A stretch of 64,000 bases of DNA from JAJFJD01 sp965228975 (GCA_965228975.1 OZ245851.1:186001-250000), one strand, 5' to 3'; positions 26,271-36,093 are shown, counted from the stretch's first letter. Program-made: numbers and translations. Notes: generated by a model from the sequence alone, not told the origin.

Positions 26271-27407
26271 CTATTGCTGCGGTTGTTGCTGCCGTATCCA
26301 ATACAGCAATCCGAGCACCAGCATCACGGCGACGACGCCATGAAGGAATTGCGCGGAGACCACGGCCAGCGCGAACCCCGTCGTCAGGGGGCCGATTGCT
26401 GCGCCGAGATCGCGCCACGCTTGCATGCGGGCAAGGGGGCCGATCGCCGTGTCGTCTTCGGCGAGACCGTCGACGATGATCGCCGGGCCCAACGACGCGA
26501 GAGCGCCCCGGAAGACCAGCATGGCGATGGCGCCGACCACAGTGAGACCAACGGCGATGCAGGCGAAACCGGCGATCGTCAAGACGGCGGAAGCGATGAA
26601 TACCCGGCGTGCCCCGAACCGGTCGGCGGCCCACCCGAATACCGGCGCGGCCACCGCACCGGCAAGATGCCGCATCGCCAGGATCGCACCGCCGGACATC
26701 ACGGCGACCGCGGCGGACGTCTCCTGCGCGAAGATCAGGGCGATACTGATGGCGAAGACGCCGTCGACGCCGAACCCCAACAGGAAAAACACGAGATCGA
26801 CCGGATAGGGGCGGCCGAGACGCGTCGGCGCAGTTTGATGTTGCTCGCCGTCGCGCCGGGCCGGAAGGCTTATGGCGAGGGGGATGGCCAGAACGGAAAG
26901 GCCCGCCAGTACGAGGAAAACTTCGGTCGGCCCGATCAGCCCGGTCAGCCACGCGCCGCCCAACAAGGCGGCGATGGGGCCGGTCCTTTGTATCGCGACG
27001 CTGACACCTACGCGCGTGCCGGCCTGTTTGCGGAACTCGACCGCGTAGTCCAGCGTGACCAGCAACAGAATGGCATAGGTCACGCCCCAAAGTACGCGGC
27101 CGACGAGAAGGATCCAGAATCCCTGACCGATGCCGTAGGTCGCGGTCGAAATGACGGCGAGGATTGCCGCGATGACGCACATGCGGCGGCTGCCCACCCT
27201 GTAGGTCAATGTCGCGACGGCGCCGTAGGCAAAGACGCGGACGAACCGGTTGGCGGAGAGAAGGATGCCGACCATCGCGATGCTGACGCCGAAGGACGCG
27301 GCGTAGACCGGCAGCACGGCATAGATCAAGGCGTCCCCGAGCAACGCAAGCGAGAGCACCGATGAGGCGGTGACGACGGCGCGCCAGCTTCCGGATGCGC
27401 CGCTCAT
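26271..27407 (-). CDS. MFS transporter
   Basis: A 378-residue polytopic protein with about 12 membrane segments and the MFS layout of two six-helix halves joined by a charged loop near residues 185-205. The motif LSANRFVRVFAYGAVATLTYRVGSRR after helix 2 corresponds to the family motif A region. The substrate is unknown. Four bases separate it from the Pit transporter gene upstream, so they are likely cotranscribed. Confidence 0.85.
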   Translation of the reverse strand: MSGASGSWRAVVTASSVLSLALLGDALIYAVLPVYAASFGVSIAMVGILLSANRFVRVFAYGAVATLTYRVGSRRMCVIAAILAVISTATYGIGQGFWILLVGRVLWGVTYAILLLVTLDYAVEFRKQAGTRVGVSVAIQRTGPIAALLGGAWLTGLIGPTEVFLVLAGLSVLAIPLAISLPARRDGEQHQTAPTRLGRPYPVDLVFFLLGFGVDGVFAISIALIFAQETSAAVAVMSGGAILAMRHLAGAVAAPVFGWAADRFGARRVFIASAVLTIAGFACIAVGLTVVGAIAMLVFRGALASLGPAIIVDGLAEDDTAIGPLARMQAWRDLGAAIGPLTTGFALAVVSAQFLHGVVAVMLVLGLLYWIRQQQPQQ

Positions 27408-27411
27408 GTGC

Positions 27412-28896
27412 TCACTCGATGAAGCTAAGGGCGAAGAATACGCCGGCGGACAGTAGGGCGGTTGCCGGCACGGTAATGACCCAGGCGGCCACGATGGTCA
27501 GGAAATGCGCCCGGCGCACCAGTTTGCGGTGCTGCAGTTCCTCGGGCCCGAGTTGCCGTTCGCCGTTCTCGTCGAGAGGTCGGCGTGGCCGCACCATGGC
27601 GCGCCGCCGCCTGCTGTGTCGGGTGTAGTATTCGCGGAAGAAGCCGACACCGAAAACCGCGCCGACGGCGATATGCGTCGAACTGACCGGCAATCCGAGC
27701 CAGGAGGCGATGATCACAGTGATGGCGGCGGACAAGGCGACGCAATAGGCCCGCATCGGGTTCATCTTGGTGATCTGCGCCCCGACCATGCGAATCAGCT
27801 TGGGACCGTAAAGAAACAAGCCGAGACTGATTCCGAACGCGCCGATCAACATGACCCAGACGGGGATCGAGACTTTCGTGGCGATGTCGCCGAATTGGGC
27901 GCTGTGCAGGATCGCTGCCAGCGGGCCGATGGCATTGGCCACGTCGTTCGCGCCATGTGCGAAGGAGAGCAAGGCGGCGGAGCAGATCAGCGGAATTCGG
28001 AACAGTGTGCGGAGCGATTGGTTGCGGTTCTCCATCCCTTCGGATTGCCGTCGGATCAACGGACGCATCACCGCCCACACGGCAAAGAAGATCGCGAAAC
28101 CGACGAAGACGACCGTGGCTGCATCGGGTCGCCAGACGCGTTTGAATCCCTTGATCGACAGGTAACAGCCGAAGGCGCCCGCCATGATCGCCACCAGCAG
28201 TGGGACCCAGCGCCGCGCCGCCGCGATCTTGTCCGGCTGATAGATCAGGTTGACCTTGATGAAGGCGAGGAAGGCCGCGGCGATCACGCCGCCCAAAAGC
28301 GGCGAGATGACCCAACTTGCCGCAATCGCCCCCATTGTGGCCCAGTTGACGAGCTGGAACCCCACGGCGGCGATTCCCGCCCCCATGACGCCGCCGACCA
28401 CGGCATGGGTCGTCGAGACCGGTGCGCCGATATAGGTCGCGATATTGACCCAAACGGCGGAGGAGATCAGTGCCGCCATCATCGCCCAGATGAAGACGGA
28501 GTTGTCCTTCACCATCGACGGATCGATGATGCCTTTCGAGATCGTCTTGACGACATCACCGCCGGCGATCAACGCGCCGGCGCTCTCGAAAATCGCGGCG
28601 ATGACCAATGCGCCGACCAGGGTGAGGGCGCGCGCGCCGACCGCGGGGCCGACGTTGTTGGCGACGTCGTTCGCACCGATGTTGAGCGCCATATACGCGC
28701 CGAGGATCGCAGCAACGACGACGAGCGCCGCGTCCGACGTAACGCCGGAATAGATACTGGCGATGAGCGCCGTGATGCCCAGGAAGAGGAACGCGATGCC
28801 GTGGGACCGAACGCCGCTGGCCGTCTCGCGTGTCGCGGCCTCGACATGGACCAGTTTTTCGAGGTCCTTGTCGAGTGATTTTTTCGTCAGGTCCAT
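27412..28896 (-). CDS. Inorganic phosphate transporter, Pit family
   Basis: A 494-residue inner-membrane protein with the two inverted PiT signatures GANDVANNVGPAVGARAL (near residue 73) and AHGANDVANAIGPLAA (near 312), which mark low-affinity metal-phosphate:proton symporters. A long N-terminal hydrophilic start and an Arg-rich loop (HSRRRRAMVRPRRP) near residue 425 are notable. No DUF47/PhoU-like accessory gene accompanies it, unlike many bacterial pit genes. It lies nine bases downstream of a Nudix gene and four bases upstream of an MFS gene, so the three look like one operon. Confidence 0.9.
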   Translation of the reverse strand: MDLTKKSLDKDLEKLVHVEAATRETASGVRSHGIAFLFLGITALIASIYSGVTSDAALVVVAAILGAYMALNIGANDVANNVGPAVGARALTLVGALVIAAIFESAGALIAGGDVVKTISKGIIDPSMVKDNSVFIWAMMAALISSAVWVNIATYIGAPVSTTHAVVGGVMGAGIAAVGFQLVNWATMGAIAASWVISPLLGGVIAAAFLAFIKVNLIYQPDKIAAARRWVPLLVAIMAGAFGCYLSIKGFKRVWRPDAATVVFVGFAIFFAVWAVMRPLIRRQSEGMENRNQSLRTLFRIPLICSAALLSFAHGANDVANAIGPLAAILHSAQFGDIATKVSIPVWVMLIGAFGISLGLFLYGPKLIRMVGAQITKMNPMRAYCVALSAAITVIIASWLGLPVSSTHIAVGAVFGVGFFREYYTRHSRRRRAMVRPRRPLDENGERQLGPEELQHRKLVRRAHFLTIVAAWVITVPATALLSAGVFFALSFIE

Positions 28897-28905
28897 GATG
28901 TCTCG

Positions 28906-29373
28906 TTACGCTGATACGGAGGTGCCGGCGGCCGCCATCGTTTCCGACACGAAGGTATGCAGACATTCACCGTCGGTTGCGGCCAAATCTAGCAGAACCT
29001 GGCTCACGCCTTGATCGTCGACATGGTCCGCCGCGTCGGAAAGCGAGAGCCACTTGAACGCCCGTTCCGATTGCTCGCGCCATGCCAATGTGTGCTGCAT
29101 GACGAGAAGCGGGTAGATGTAGACACGGCACGGAACCGGGTAGCCGGGTTTCACGTTCTTAGAATAATCGTAGCTGCCGACCGTTTCAGTCTGAACCGGC
29201 CCGAGCACTCCGGCTTCCTCGGAGGCTTCCTTGGCGGCGGATTCCGGCAAGGAGAGATTTTTCGTCGGCCATCCTTTCGGTAGGATCCACCGCTTGCGCC
29301 GGCGCGACGTGATCAACAACACGTCGATCGTGTTGCCGGTAGGGACAAAGGGCAGCGCGGCAACCTGCTGCAC
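28906..29373 (-). CDS. Nudix hydrolase, diphosphoinositol/diadenosine-polyphosphate type
   Basis: A roughly 155-residue Nudix protein. The N-terminal QQVAALPF strand and WILPKGWP lead into a Nudix box in which the REUXEEXGU core reads KEASEEAGV; the first Glu of the box is Leu here. It resembles the small hydrolases acting on diphosphoinositol phosphates or Ap(n)A. I chose GTG at 29373 because the family starts here and the DNA upstream looks like a promoter. ATG at 29493 is an alternative adding 40 unconserved residues; neither has a strong ribosome site. It is followed after nine bases by the phosphate transporter gene, suggesting a link to phosphate or polyphosphate turnover. Confidence 0.75.
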   Translation of the reverse strand: MQQVAALPFVPTGNTIDVLLITSRRRKRWILPKGWPTKNLSLPESAAKEASEEAGVLGPVQTETVGSYDYSKNVKPGYPVPCRVYIYPLLVMQHTLAWREQSERAFKWLSLSDAADHVDDQGVSQVLLDLAATDGECLHTFVSETMAAAGTSVSA

Positions 29374-29685
29374 CGATTTGAATCCAAATAATGCGATCGG
29401 ACTTACGTTGATTGTTACGGAATTATGGCGACAGCTAATACAAGTGTGCCCCGAATCGGTCAAGCGGGGTCGAATGCCCGTCGGCAAAGCCATGCTGGCC
29501 AAGCAATACCAGCGCAGATGCCCTTTCGGGTGAGGTTTGCTGTCGTGTTGGATTGCAAAGAATGATTCGCAAAACGGTTGATTCGCCCGGATGAAACGCA
29601 ATCGCTGCGTATTTGCGACAGCCGGGTGATGGCGCTACGCTTCTTGCTCGATAGATTCAATCGTCATCTCGAAAAGGAAACGGCT
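29374..29685. promoter_or_regulatory. Divergent intergenic region, Nudix/aminotransferase
   Basis: This 312-base gap is AT-richer than its flanks between 29374 and 29450 and must contain promoters for both directions. I cannot place reliable -35/-10 boxes. A tRNA T-arm-like stretch near 29463-29480 does not extend into a cloverleaf. If the Nudix protein starts at 29493, the gap shrinks to about 190 bases. Confidence 0.4.
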
Positions 29686-30915
29686 ATGTCGCAGGCCACA
29701 GTGTCGACGGAGGGAGACTCCGCCGATTTCGCGGCGATCCGCGAGAGCTTTCCCGGCGCGCAAGACAAGGTCTACATGAACGCAGCCGCGCGCGGGCTTC
29801 CGTGCCGCGAGTCGCGGGCGGCGCTCGACGCGTATCTCGACAAGCTTACCGACGGGCGCGTCGACAAGGCCGCCAATTTCGACATGATCGAGCGTGTGCG
29901 TGAGAAATACGCCCGGCTGATCAATGCCGACAGCGACGAGATCGCCTTCACCAAGAACGTCTCCGACGGATTGAACATGATCGCGGCGTCGGTCCCGCTG
30001 GCCGCGGGCGACAACGTGGTGCTGTGCCGCAACCTGGAACATCCGAACAACATCTACCCGTGGCTCAACTTGGGCCAGACCAAGGGTGTCGAAATCCGCG
30101 ACATTGCGGACCGCGACGGATTCATCGACGTGGACGGCATCATTGCCGCGATGGACGACCGGACACGGCTCGTGACCGTGGCGACGGTGACCTTCGCGCC
30201 CGGCTTCCGCACGGATGTCGCGAAGCTGGGGGCGGCCTGCCGGGAGCGGGACGTGTTCTTGTTGGTGGATGGCGTGCAGTCGGTCGGCATCGTGGAGACC
30301 GACGTAAAGGCCCTGAAGGTGGATGCCCTGGCTGTGTCCACACAGAAAGCGCTGCTCGGCCTATACGGTATGGGCTTCATCTATTGCCGCCGCGAATGGG
30401 CGGAAAAGATCACGCCGGCCGCGCTCGCCCGATTCAGCGTTGACCTGGGCGAGGGCACGCACGAGGCGACGATGGGCGGCGATACCTATGCCCTGATGCC
30501 GGGCGCGCGGCGCTTCGACCTGGGGAACTACAATTTTCCGGCGGCGGCGATGGTGGAGCCGGCGCTAGACCTGCTGCTTGCGGTCGGTCCGGCGGCGATC
30601 GAATCCTATGTCTGCGGCTTGTCGCATAGGCTTGCCGCCGGGCTGCATCAATTGGGCCTGCCGGTCAGCGGCGGCCCGCCGGGTCCGCACCTGGCGCATA
30701 TCGTGACCGCGGGTCAGTACACGCAGGACACTCATGACGGCGCCGGCGATGCCGATACCGACGCGCTTTACCATTATCTGACCGAGAATAACGTGGTACT
30801 GACCGTACGCCGCGGCATGCTGCGCTTCGCGCTTCACCTCTACAACACCGAGGAAGACGTGGACCGCGTGCTCGATCTGGTCCGGGATTGGCAGGCCGCG
30901 CAGAAGGCGGCCTAA
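29686..30915 (+). CDS. PLP-dependent class V aminotransferase
   Basis: A 409-residue fold-type I PLP enzyme of class V. Visible elements are VYMNAAARGLPCRES at the N-terminus, the pyridine-contacting Asp in LLVDGVQSVG, and the PLP Lys in AVSTQKALLGLYGMGF. The protein is more distant from cysteine desulfurases than from the isopenicillin-N-epimerase-like group; no IscU or Suf partner is nearby. AAGGA is seven bases before the ATG at 29686. It converges on a ThDP enzyme gene seven bases away. A role in amine-to-keto-acid conversion ahead of that enzyme is a reasonable guess but unproven. Confidence 0.82.
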   Translation: MSQATVSTEGDSADFAAIRESFPGAQDKVYMNAAARGLPCRESRAALDAYLDKLTDGRVDKAANFDMIERVREKYARLINADSDEIAFTKNVSDGLNMIAASVPLAAGDNVVLCRNLEHPNNIYPWLNLGQTKGVEIRDIADRDGFIDVDGIIAAMDDRTRLVTVATVTFAPGFRTDVAKLGAACRERDVFLLVDGVQSVGIVETDVKALKVDALAVSTQKALLGLYGMGFIYCRREWAEKITPAALARFSVDLGEGTHEATMGGDTYALMPGARRFDLGNYNFPAAAMVEPALDLLLAVGPAAIESYVCGLSHRLAAGLHQLGLPVSGGPPGPHLAHIVTAGQYTQDTHDGAGDADTDALYHYLTENNVVLTVRRGMLRFALHLYNTEEDVDRVLDLVRDWQAAQKAA

Positions 30916-30922
30916 CGTCCGG

Positions 30923-32557
30923 TTACCGGGCGCTGCCGGAATAGGGCGACACGTCGCGCATATCCTGCAACAGGTGCAGCATCGCGGGGCCGTCGACCGC
31001 CATCATCTCTTCCAAGGCGCCGGCGAATTCTTCGGTCTTCGAAACTGTCCAGGCAGGCATACCGAAGCCGCGGCCAATCGCCGCGAAGTCAGGGCTTTCC
31101 AACCGTGTGCCGAAATCCCAGCCGTCGAATGTCTTCTGCTGGTGGACCAGGATCGAACCCCAGCAGCTGTTGTCGCAGACGATGAGCTTCACCGGCAGTT
31201 TTTCCTGCGCGATGACGGCGCATTCGTTGCCGGTCATCAGGAAACCGCCGTCGCCCACCCAGACGAAAACCGGATCGTCGGGATTGGCCACCTGTGCGCC
31301 GATGCCGCCGGGCACGCCGTAGCCCATGGCGCCGCTCACCGGTGAAAGTTCGGTATTCGGCTCGTTGAATCGGTAGTAACGCGTGATCCATCGCCCGAAT
31401 GTTCCGGCATCCGACACCATCACGGATTCCTTCGGCACCGCGTTGTTGAAATGCTCGATGACCTGGGCCATGTCGATGTCGCCCTGGATTTCGATCTCGC
31501 CGGGCTTCGCGAAGTCGACTTCTTCTTGATGGACTTTGTCGCGCCATGCGACCCGGTCGGGCGGCGGCGGGGCGGAGAGCGCGTTGGCGATCGCTTCCAT
31601 CGCCGGGATGACGTTGGAGCCCAATGCGGCATCCGCCTGCCATTGCGCGAAGGCGGACGGGTCCGGATAGATCATGACCAGCTTCTGGTCCGGCCGCAGC
31701 ATCGTGTAGTCGGCGGTCGTCACGCTGTCGAGGCGGCTGCCGACCGCGATGATCAGGTCCGACTCCTTCAGCGCCTGTTCCTGGAAGGGCAGTCGGTTGA
31801 TCGATAGATGCCCGAAATGCGCTGGATGATCCGCGCGGATCGAATCCTGTTGCCGGTATGCGGTTAGGACGCCGGCGCCGGTCGCATCCGCGAATTTTTC
31901 CAATTCTTCGTTGGCGCTTTCGAAGCCGACCATCTCGCCGGCCAGGATGATCGGGTGTTTCGACGATTCGATCAGCCGCGCAGCGCGGTCAACCGCCAAC
32001 GGGTCCGGCCCCACGCGAACCGGGGCTGCCGGTTTCGGAATGAGGGGATCGTCCGCTTTCTCGTCGAGGATGTCCTTCGAAATGGCGACCACGACAGGGC
32101 CGGGTCGTCCGGAGACGGAAATGTCGAGCGCGCGGGCGACGTCACCGGCGAGTTCGTCGAGCGAGTTGACGTCGATCACCGCCTTCGCGATCGGCGCGTA
32201 CATTTCCAGATAGTTGATTTCCTGGAACGCTTCGCGCCCTTTCATCCGGCGTGGAATATTGGTGATGAACAGCACGACCGGCCGCGATGCCTGCATCGCG
32301 GTGTGTATGCCGATCGAGGCGTTGGTGGCGCCGGGCGCTCGGCTGCAGACGACGCAGGCGGGTTTCTTTCGGATCGCGCTATACGCGTCGGCGGCGAAGA
32401 CCGCGGAGGATTCGAGCCGGGTTGGCACCGACCGAATCTTGTTCTGATTCCGGCTGAGCGCTTCCAGAACCGTCACGTTCGTGCCGCCGGGCACGAAGAA
32501 TACGGTATCGACACCGCGCGACAGCCATGTTTCGACGACAATTTCACCACCGTGCAT
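30923..32557 (-). CDS. Thiamine diphosphate-dependent enzyme, acetolactate-synthase-like
   Basis: A 544-residue ThDP enzyme with three domains: the pyrimidine-binding N-domain with the catalytic Glu49 (TRLESSAVFAADAYSA), a central domain (HPIILAGEMVG), and the diphosphate-binding C-domain with GDGGFLMTGNECAVI near residue 434 and the closing CDN of the motif. Members decarboxylate or ligate 2-oxo acids (acetolactate synthase, benzoylformate or phosphonopyruvate decarboxylases, sulfoacetaldehyde acetyltransferase). No ilvN regulatory subunit follows, so it is a catabolic paralogue rather than IlvB. It is divergent from the molybdenum hydroxylase gene. Confidence 0.85.
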   Translation of the reverse strand: MHGGEIVVETWLSRGVDTVFFVPGGTNVTVLEALSRNQNKIRSVPTRLESSAVFAADAYSAIRKKPACVVCSRAPGATNASIGIHTAMQASRPVVLFITNIPRRMKGREAFQEINYLEMYAPIAKAVIDVNSLDELAGDVARALDISVSGRPGPVVVAISKDILDEKADDPLIPKPAAPVRVGPDPLAVDRAARLIESSKHPIILAGEMVGFESANEELEKFADATGAGVLTAYRQQDSIRADHPAHFGHLSINRLPFQEQALKESDLIIAVGSRLDSVTTADYTMLRPDQKLVMIYPDPSAFAQWQADAALGSNVIPAMEAIANALSAPPPPDRVAWRDKVHQEEVDFAKPGEIEIQGDIDMAQVIEHFNNAVPKESVMVSDAGTFGRWITRYYRFNEPNTELSPVSGAMGYGVPGGIGAQVANPDDPVFVWVGDGGFLMTGNECAVIAQEKLPVKLIVCDNSCWGSILVHQQKTFDGWDFGTRLESPDFAAIGRGFGMPAWTVSKTEEFAGALEEMMAVDGPAMLHLLQDMRDVSPYSGSAR

Positions 32558-32684
32558 CCGTTTTTCTCCCTGCGCGAACGGTGTTCCGTCGCTCGCGTCT
32601 TCCTGCGATTCATCGCCGTGCGCTGGCGTAAGAGTGTGTTAAAGTTCTGGCCCAGTGATACCGAAAAACCGGACCAAGCACAAA

Positions 32685-35048
32685 ATGCAGGATGGTGGAA
32701 ACGGCGCGCACGCGGGTGGCGCCAACAATGCGGGCGATGGAATAGGCGCTTCGGTGCCGCGGCGCGAGGATGCTGCGCTGCTGACCGGGCGAGGCCGGTT
32801 CATCGACGACATTGACCTTGCGGGGCAGCTCCACGCGAGTTTCGTGCGGTCACCCTACGGCCATGCGCGGATCGGCGGTATCGACACCGCCGTGGCCGAA
32901 TCGATGCCGGGCGTGGTCGCGGTTCTGACGGGAGCGGAACTTTGCGCCGACGGGATTGGATTGATGCAGGCGCCGGCGTCCCCGGCCGGCAAGGACGGCA
33001 CGCCGATCCATAACCCGCCGCAGCCCGCCATGCCGACCGATAAAGCACGCCACGTCGGCGACACGGTCGCCATGGTCGTTGCCGAGACCCGCGCCGCCGC
33101 CCAGGCCGCCGCTGAGGCCGTGGAAGTGGACTGGCAGGAACTGCCCTGCGTGACCGCCGGGGTCGATGCTCTGGACCCGCAATCGCCGAAGGTTTGGGAC
33201 GATCTGCCGTCGAATATCGCCGTAGATTGGGAGATGGGCGACAAGGCCGCCGTCGAGGATGCCTTTTCCCGGGCGCACCATGTCACGACCTTGGAACTGG
33301 TGCATAACCGTATCGTGGTCGCCGCGTTGGAGCCGCGCGGCGCGCTTGGCGTCCATGACCCGGCGGGCGACCGCTATACGATCTACACGCCGACCGGCGG
33401 CGGCACAGCGATCCAATCCGGCCTTTCCGGAAACGGTTTGGGCGTGCCCGCCGCGAATATCCGCGTGGTGACGCCGGATGTGGGTGGCGGGTTCGGCATC
33501 AAGAATTACATCTATTCGGAGCAGATACTGGTCTGCTGGGCGGCAAAAAGGCTCGGCCGGCCGGTGAAATGGTACGCGGATCGCGACGACAGTTTCCTGA
33601 CAGACCGGCAAGCGCGGGACCACGTCATGCACGCGGCGCTGGCGTTGGATGCAGAGGGGAAATTCCTGGCGATCCGTTGCCGCACGATCTCCAACATGGG
33701 TGCGTATCTCACCGCGTCGGGGCCGGTGATCCCGACCGGCGGCGGGACGCGGATGCTGACCAACGTCTATCGCATCGATAAGGTCTATGCCGAGACGCAA
33801 TGCGTATTCACCAACACCACGTCGATTGCCGCCTACCGCGGCGCGGGCAAACCGGAATTCTGCTACATGGTCGAACGGTTGGTGGATGCCGCCGCACGCG
33901 AGACGGGCATCGACCCCGCGGACCTGCGCCGGCGCAATCTCATTCGCGAGGAAGACCTGCCCTACCGCACGCCGACCGGGCTGGTCTATGACAGCGGGGA
34001 TTTCCAGGAAAATTTGGATGCTGCGCTGGTCCAGGCGGATCGGGACGGTTTTGCCGCCCGGGCCGCCACCGCCCGCGCCGCCGGGAAACGCCTCGGCTTC
34101 GGATTCTCCGTCTATACCGAACCGGACGGATTCAAGGACAACCGCGCTGGGTTGCAGTTCGATCCGAGCGGCCACCTGACGGTGACATCGACTGGGCAAA
34201 CCAATGGCCAAGGTCACGAAACCACCTTTGCACAGGTGGCGGCGAGCCAGTTGGGGGTACCGGCCGATCAAATCACCGTGGTGCAGGGCGACACGGACCG
34301 GGTCGGACGTGGGTCCGGCTCCGGCGGATCGCGGACGGCGACCGTGATGGGCGCCGCCATCTATCACGCATCCCGCGACATCGTCGAACAAGGCAAGGCG
34401 ATCGCCGGGCAACTGTTGCAGTCGAACGCCGACGATATCGAGTTCGACCACGGCATGTTCCGTGTCGCCGGGACGGACCAAGCGGTCGGGATCGCGGAAG
34501 TGGCGCGCGCGTCCTACGATGAAACGGTAATGCCGTCGGGTGCCGGGCTCGGGCTCGAAGCGAGCTATCACTTCAACGCCGAAGCCTATAGCTACCCCTG
34601 TGGCTGTCATGTCGCCGAAGTCGAAGTGGACGAGGCAACCGGCTTAGTCGACGTGGTTCGCTATACCCTGGTCAGCGATTTCGGCACGGTCATCAACCCG
34701 ATGCTGCTGCGAGGGCAGCTCCATGGCGGGATCGCGCAGGGCATCGGCCAGATCATGTATGAAGACTGCCTCTACGACGGTGACAGTGGGCAGCTCCTGA
34801 CCGGGTCTTTCATGGACTACTGCATTCCGCGGGCGACCCATCTACCGATGTTCGATTGGGGACAGACCGAGACTTTCTGCAAGACCAATCCGCTGGGGGT
34901 CAAAGGCTGCGGCGAATCCGGCCCGACGGCCGCATTGCCGGCGGTCATGAATGCCGTGCTGGATGCGCTATCGGACTGCGACACCGCGGGCCTGGACATG
35001 CCCGTGACGCCTGAGAAGGTTTGGCGCGTGATGCAGACGGCACAATAA
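32685..35048 (+). CDS. Xanthine-dehydrogenase-family molybdopterin-binding large subunit
   Basis: A 787-residue large subunit of the molybdenum hydroxylase family (CoxL/XdhB/aldehyde oxidase). It opens with SVPRREDAALLTGRGRFIDDI, the usual N-terminus. The active-site loop reads AYRGAGKPE near residues 383-391 (the AYRGAGR form, not the AYRCSFR loop of true CO dehydrogenase), and the catalytic Glu is Glu744 in GCGESGP. Such subunits normally work with a [2Fe-2S] subunit and a FAD subunit; neither is encoded nearby. I used ATG 32685; GTG 32655 is an alternative. Substrates would be an aldehyde or N-heterocycle. Confidence 0.87.
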   Translation: MQDGGNGAHAGGANNAGDGIGASVPRREDAALLTGRGRFIDDIDLAGQLHASFVRSPYGHARIGGIDTAVAESMPGVVAVLTGAELCADGIGLMQAPASPAGKDGTPIHNPPQPAMPTDKARHVGDTVAMVVAETRAAAQAAAEAVEVDWQELPCVTAGVDALDPQSPKVWDDLPSNIAVDWEMGDKAAVEDAFSRAHHVTTLELVHNRIVVAALEPRGALGVHDPAGDRYTIYTPTGGGTAIQSGLSGNGLGVPAANIRVVTPDVGGGFGIKNYIYSEQILVCWAAKRLGRPVKWYADRDDSFLTDRQARDHVMHAALALDAEGKFLAIRCRTISNMGAYLTASGPVIPTGGGTRMLTNVYRIDKVYAETQCVFTNTTSIAAYRGAGKPEFCYMVERLVDAAARETGIDPADLRRRNLIREEDLPYRTPTGLVYDSGDFQENLDAALVQADRDGFAARAATARAAGKRLGFGFSVYTEPDGFKDNRAGLQFDPSGHLTVTSTGQTNGQGHETTFAQVAASQLGVPADQITVVQGDTDRVGRGSGSGGSRTATVMGAAIYHASRDIVEQGKAIAGQLLQSNADDIEFDHGMFRVAGTDQAVGIAEVARASYDETVMPSGAGLGLEASYHFNAEAYSYPCGCHVAEVEVDEATGLVDVVRYTLVSDFGTVINPMLLRGQLHGGIAQGIGQIMYEDCLYDGDSGQLLTGSFMDYCIPRATHLPMFDWGQTETFCKTNPLGVKGCGESGPTAALPAVMNAVLDALSDCDTAGLDMPVTPEKVWRVMQTAQ

Positions 35049-35073
35049 ATCAAAGAACAAAAGGGAGGCAGGC

Positions 35074-36093
35074 ATGGACGTTCGATTGACCCTCGACGAG
35101 GTGTACCAACTGACGACAGAAACGCTGACGGCCTTGGGTGCGTCCGACGACAACGCGGCGGCGGTCGCCGACGTCATCACTTCGGCGGAACGCGACGACT
35201 GCAAGTCGCACGGCCTGTTCCGTCTGCCGGGTTACAGCATCGCGCTCAAGAACGGCCGCATCGACGGCAAATCGGTCCCGGAGGTCAACGAACTCGCCCC
35301 CGCGGTCGTGCAGGTCGACGCCAAGGGCGGGTTTGCACCGCTGGCGCTGAAGGTCGGGCGTGCGCCGCTGGCCGAAAAAGCGCGCAATCAGGGCATTGCG
35401 GCCATGCCGATTGTCAACTCGCACCATTTTGCGGCCCTCTGGTTCGAAGTCGAGGCGCTGGCGGCCGACGGACTGGTCGCGTTCGCCTTTGTCAACTCCC
35501 GCAGCTTCGTGGCGCCGGCCGGCGGGTCGAAGCCGATCTTCGGGACGAACCCCATGTCCTTCGGCTGGCCGCGCAAAGGCAAGCCGCCACTGGTCTTCGA
35601 TCAGGCGTCGAGCGCCAGTGCCCGCGGCGAGATCATGATCCACAAACGCGACGGCAAATCGATTCCCGAAGGCTGGGCGGTCGATGCGGACGGGAATCCG
35701 ACGACGGATCCCGAAGCGGGGCTCGCCGGCGCGCAACTGCCGTTCGGCGGCTACAAGGGGTCGGCGATTGCCTTGATGGTCGAATTGATGGCGGCGGGAC
35801 TGCCGCGTAATCATCTGGCGTTCGAAGCGGCGGCCGACGATCCTGGCGACGGCGGACCGTCGAAAGGCGGCGAATTGCTGATGGCGATGGATCCGTCGCG
35901 CTTCGTCGGCGATGGGGATGCCGACGCGTCGCTCGACCATGTCGAGCCGTTGTTCGAGCGTATCCTTGCGCAGGGCGGCACGCGCTTGCCGTCGGACCGG
36001 CGCTACGAGGCGCGCAAACGCACACCGACCGAGGGAATCACGATCCCCCAAAAACTCCACGACGACATCCTCGCCTTGCGGGACTCGGCGTGA
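35074..36093 (+). CDS. Ldh-family (malate/L-lactate/ureidoglycolate-type) oxidoreductase
   Basis: A 339-residue NAD(P)-dependent dehydrogenase of the type 2 malate/L-lactate dehydrogenase family. Typical features are SHGLFRLPGY (binding Arg) near residues 46-55, the NSHHFAAL catalytic His block near 116, a GTNPMSFGWP nucleotide-binding stretch, and PFGGYKGSAIALMVEL. Relatives reduce 2-oxo acids, oxidise ureidoglycolate or sulfolactate, or reduce cyclic imines such as piperideine-2-carboxylate. The last activity is interesting beside a RidA imine deaminase. AGGGAGG lies just before the ATG. It follows the molybdenum hydroxylase gene by 25 bases. Confidence 0.87.
   Translation: MDVRLTLDEVYQLTTETLTALGASDDNAAAVADVITSAERDDCKSHGLFRLPGYSIALKNGRIDGKSVPEVNELAPAVVQVDAKGGFAPLALKVGRAPLAEKARNQGIAAMPIVNSHHFAALWFEVEALAADGLVAFAFVNSRSFVAPAGGSKPIFGTNPMSFGWPRKGKPPLVFDQASSASARGEIMIHKRDGKSIPEGWAVDADGNPTTDPEAGLAGAQLPFGGYKGSAIALMVELMAAGLPRNHLAFEAAADDPGDGGPSKGGELLMAMDPSRFVGDGDADASLDHVEPLFERILAQGGTRLPSDRRYEARKRTPTEGITIPQKLHDDILALRDSA

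Noticed and set aside
29460..29485. tRNA T-arm-like stretch (GGGGTCGAATGCCCG)
   Set aside because: The loop lacks the TTC start, and no acceptor, D- or anticodon arm can be built around it.
32850..34610. A 586-codon open frame antisense to the molybdenum hydroxylase gene
   Set aside because: The sense strand has all active-site motifs; the antisense frame has none.
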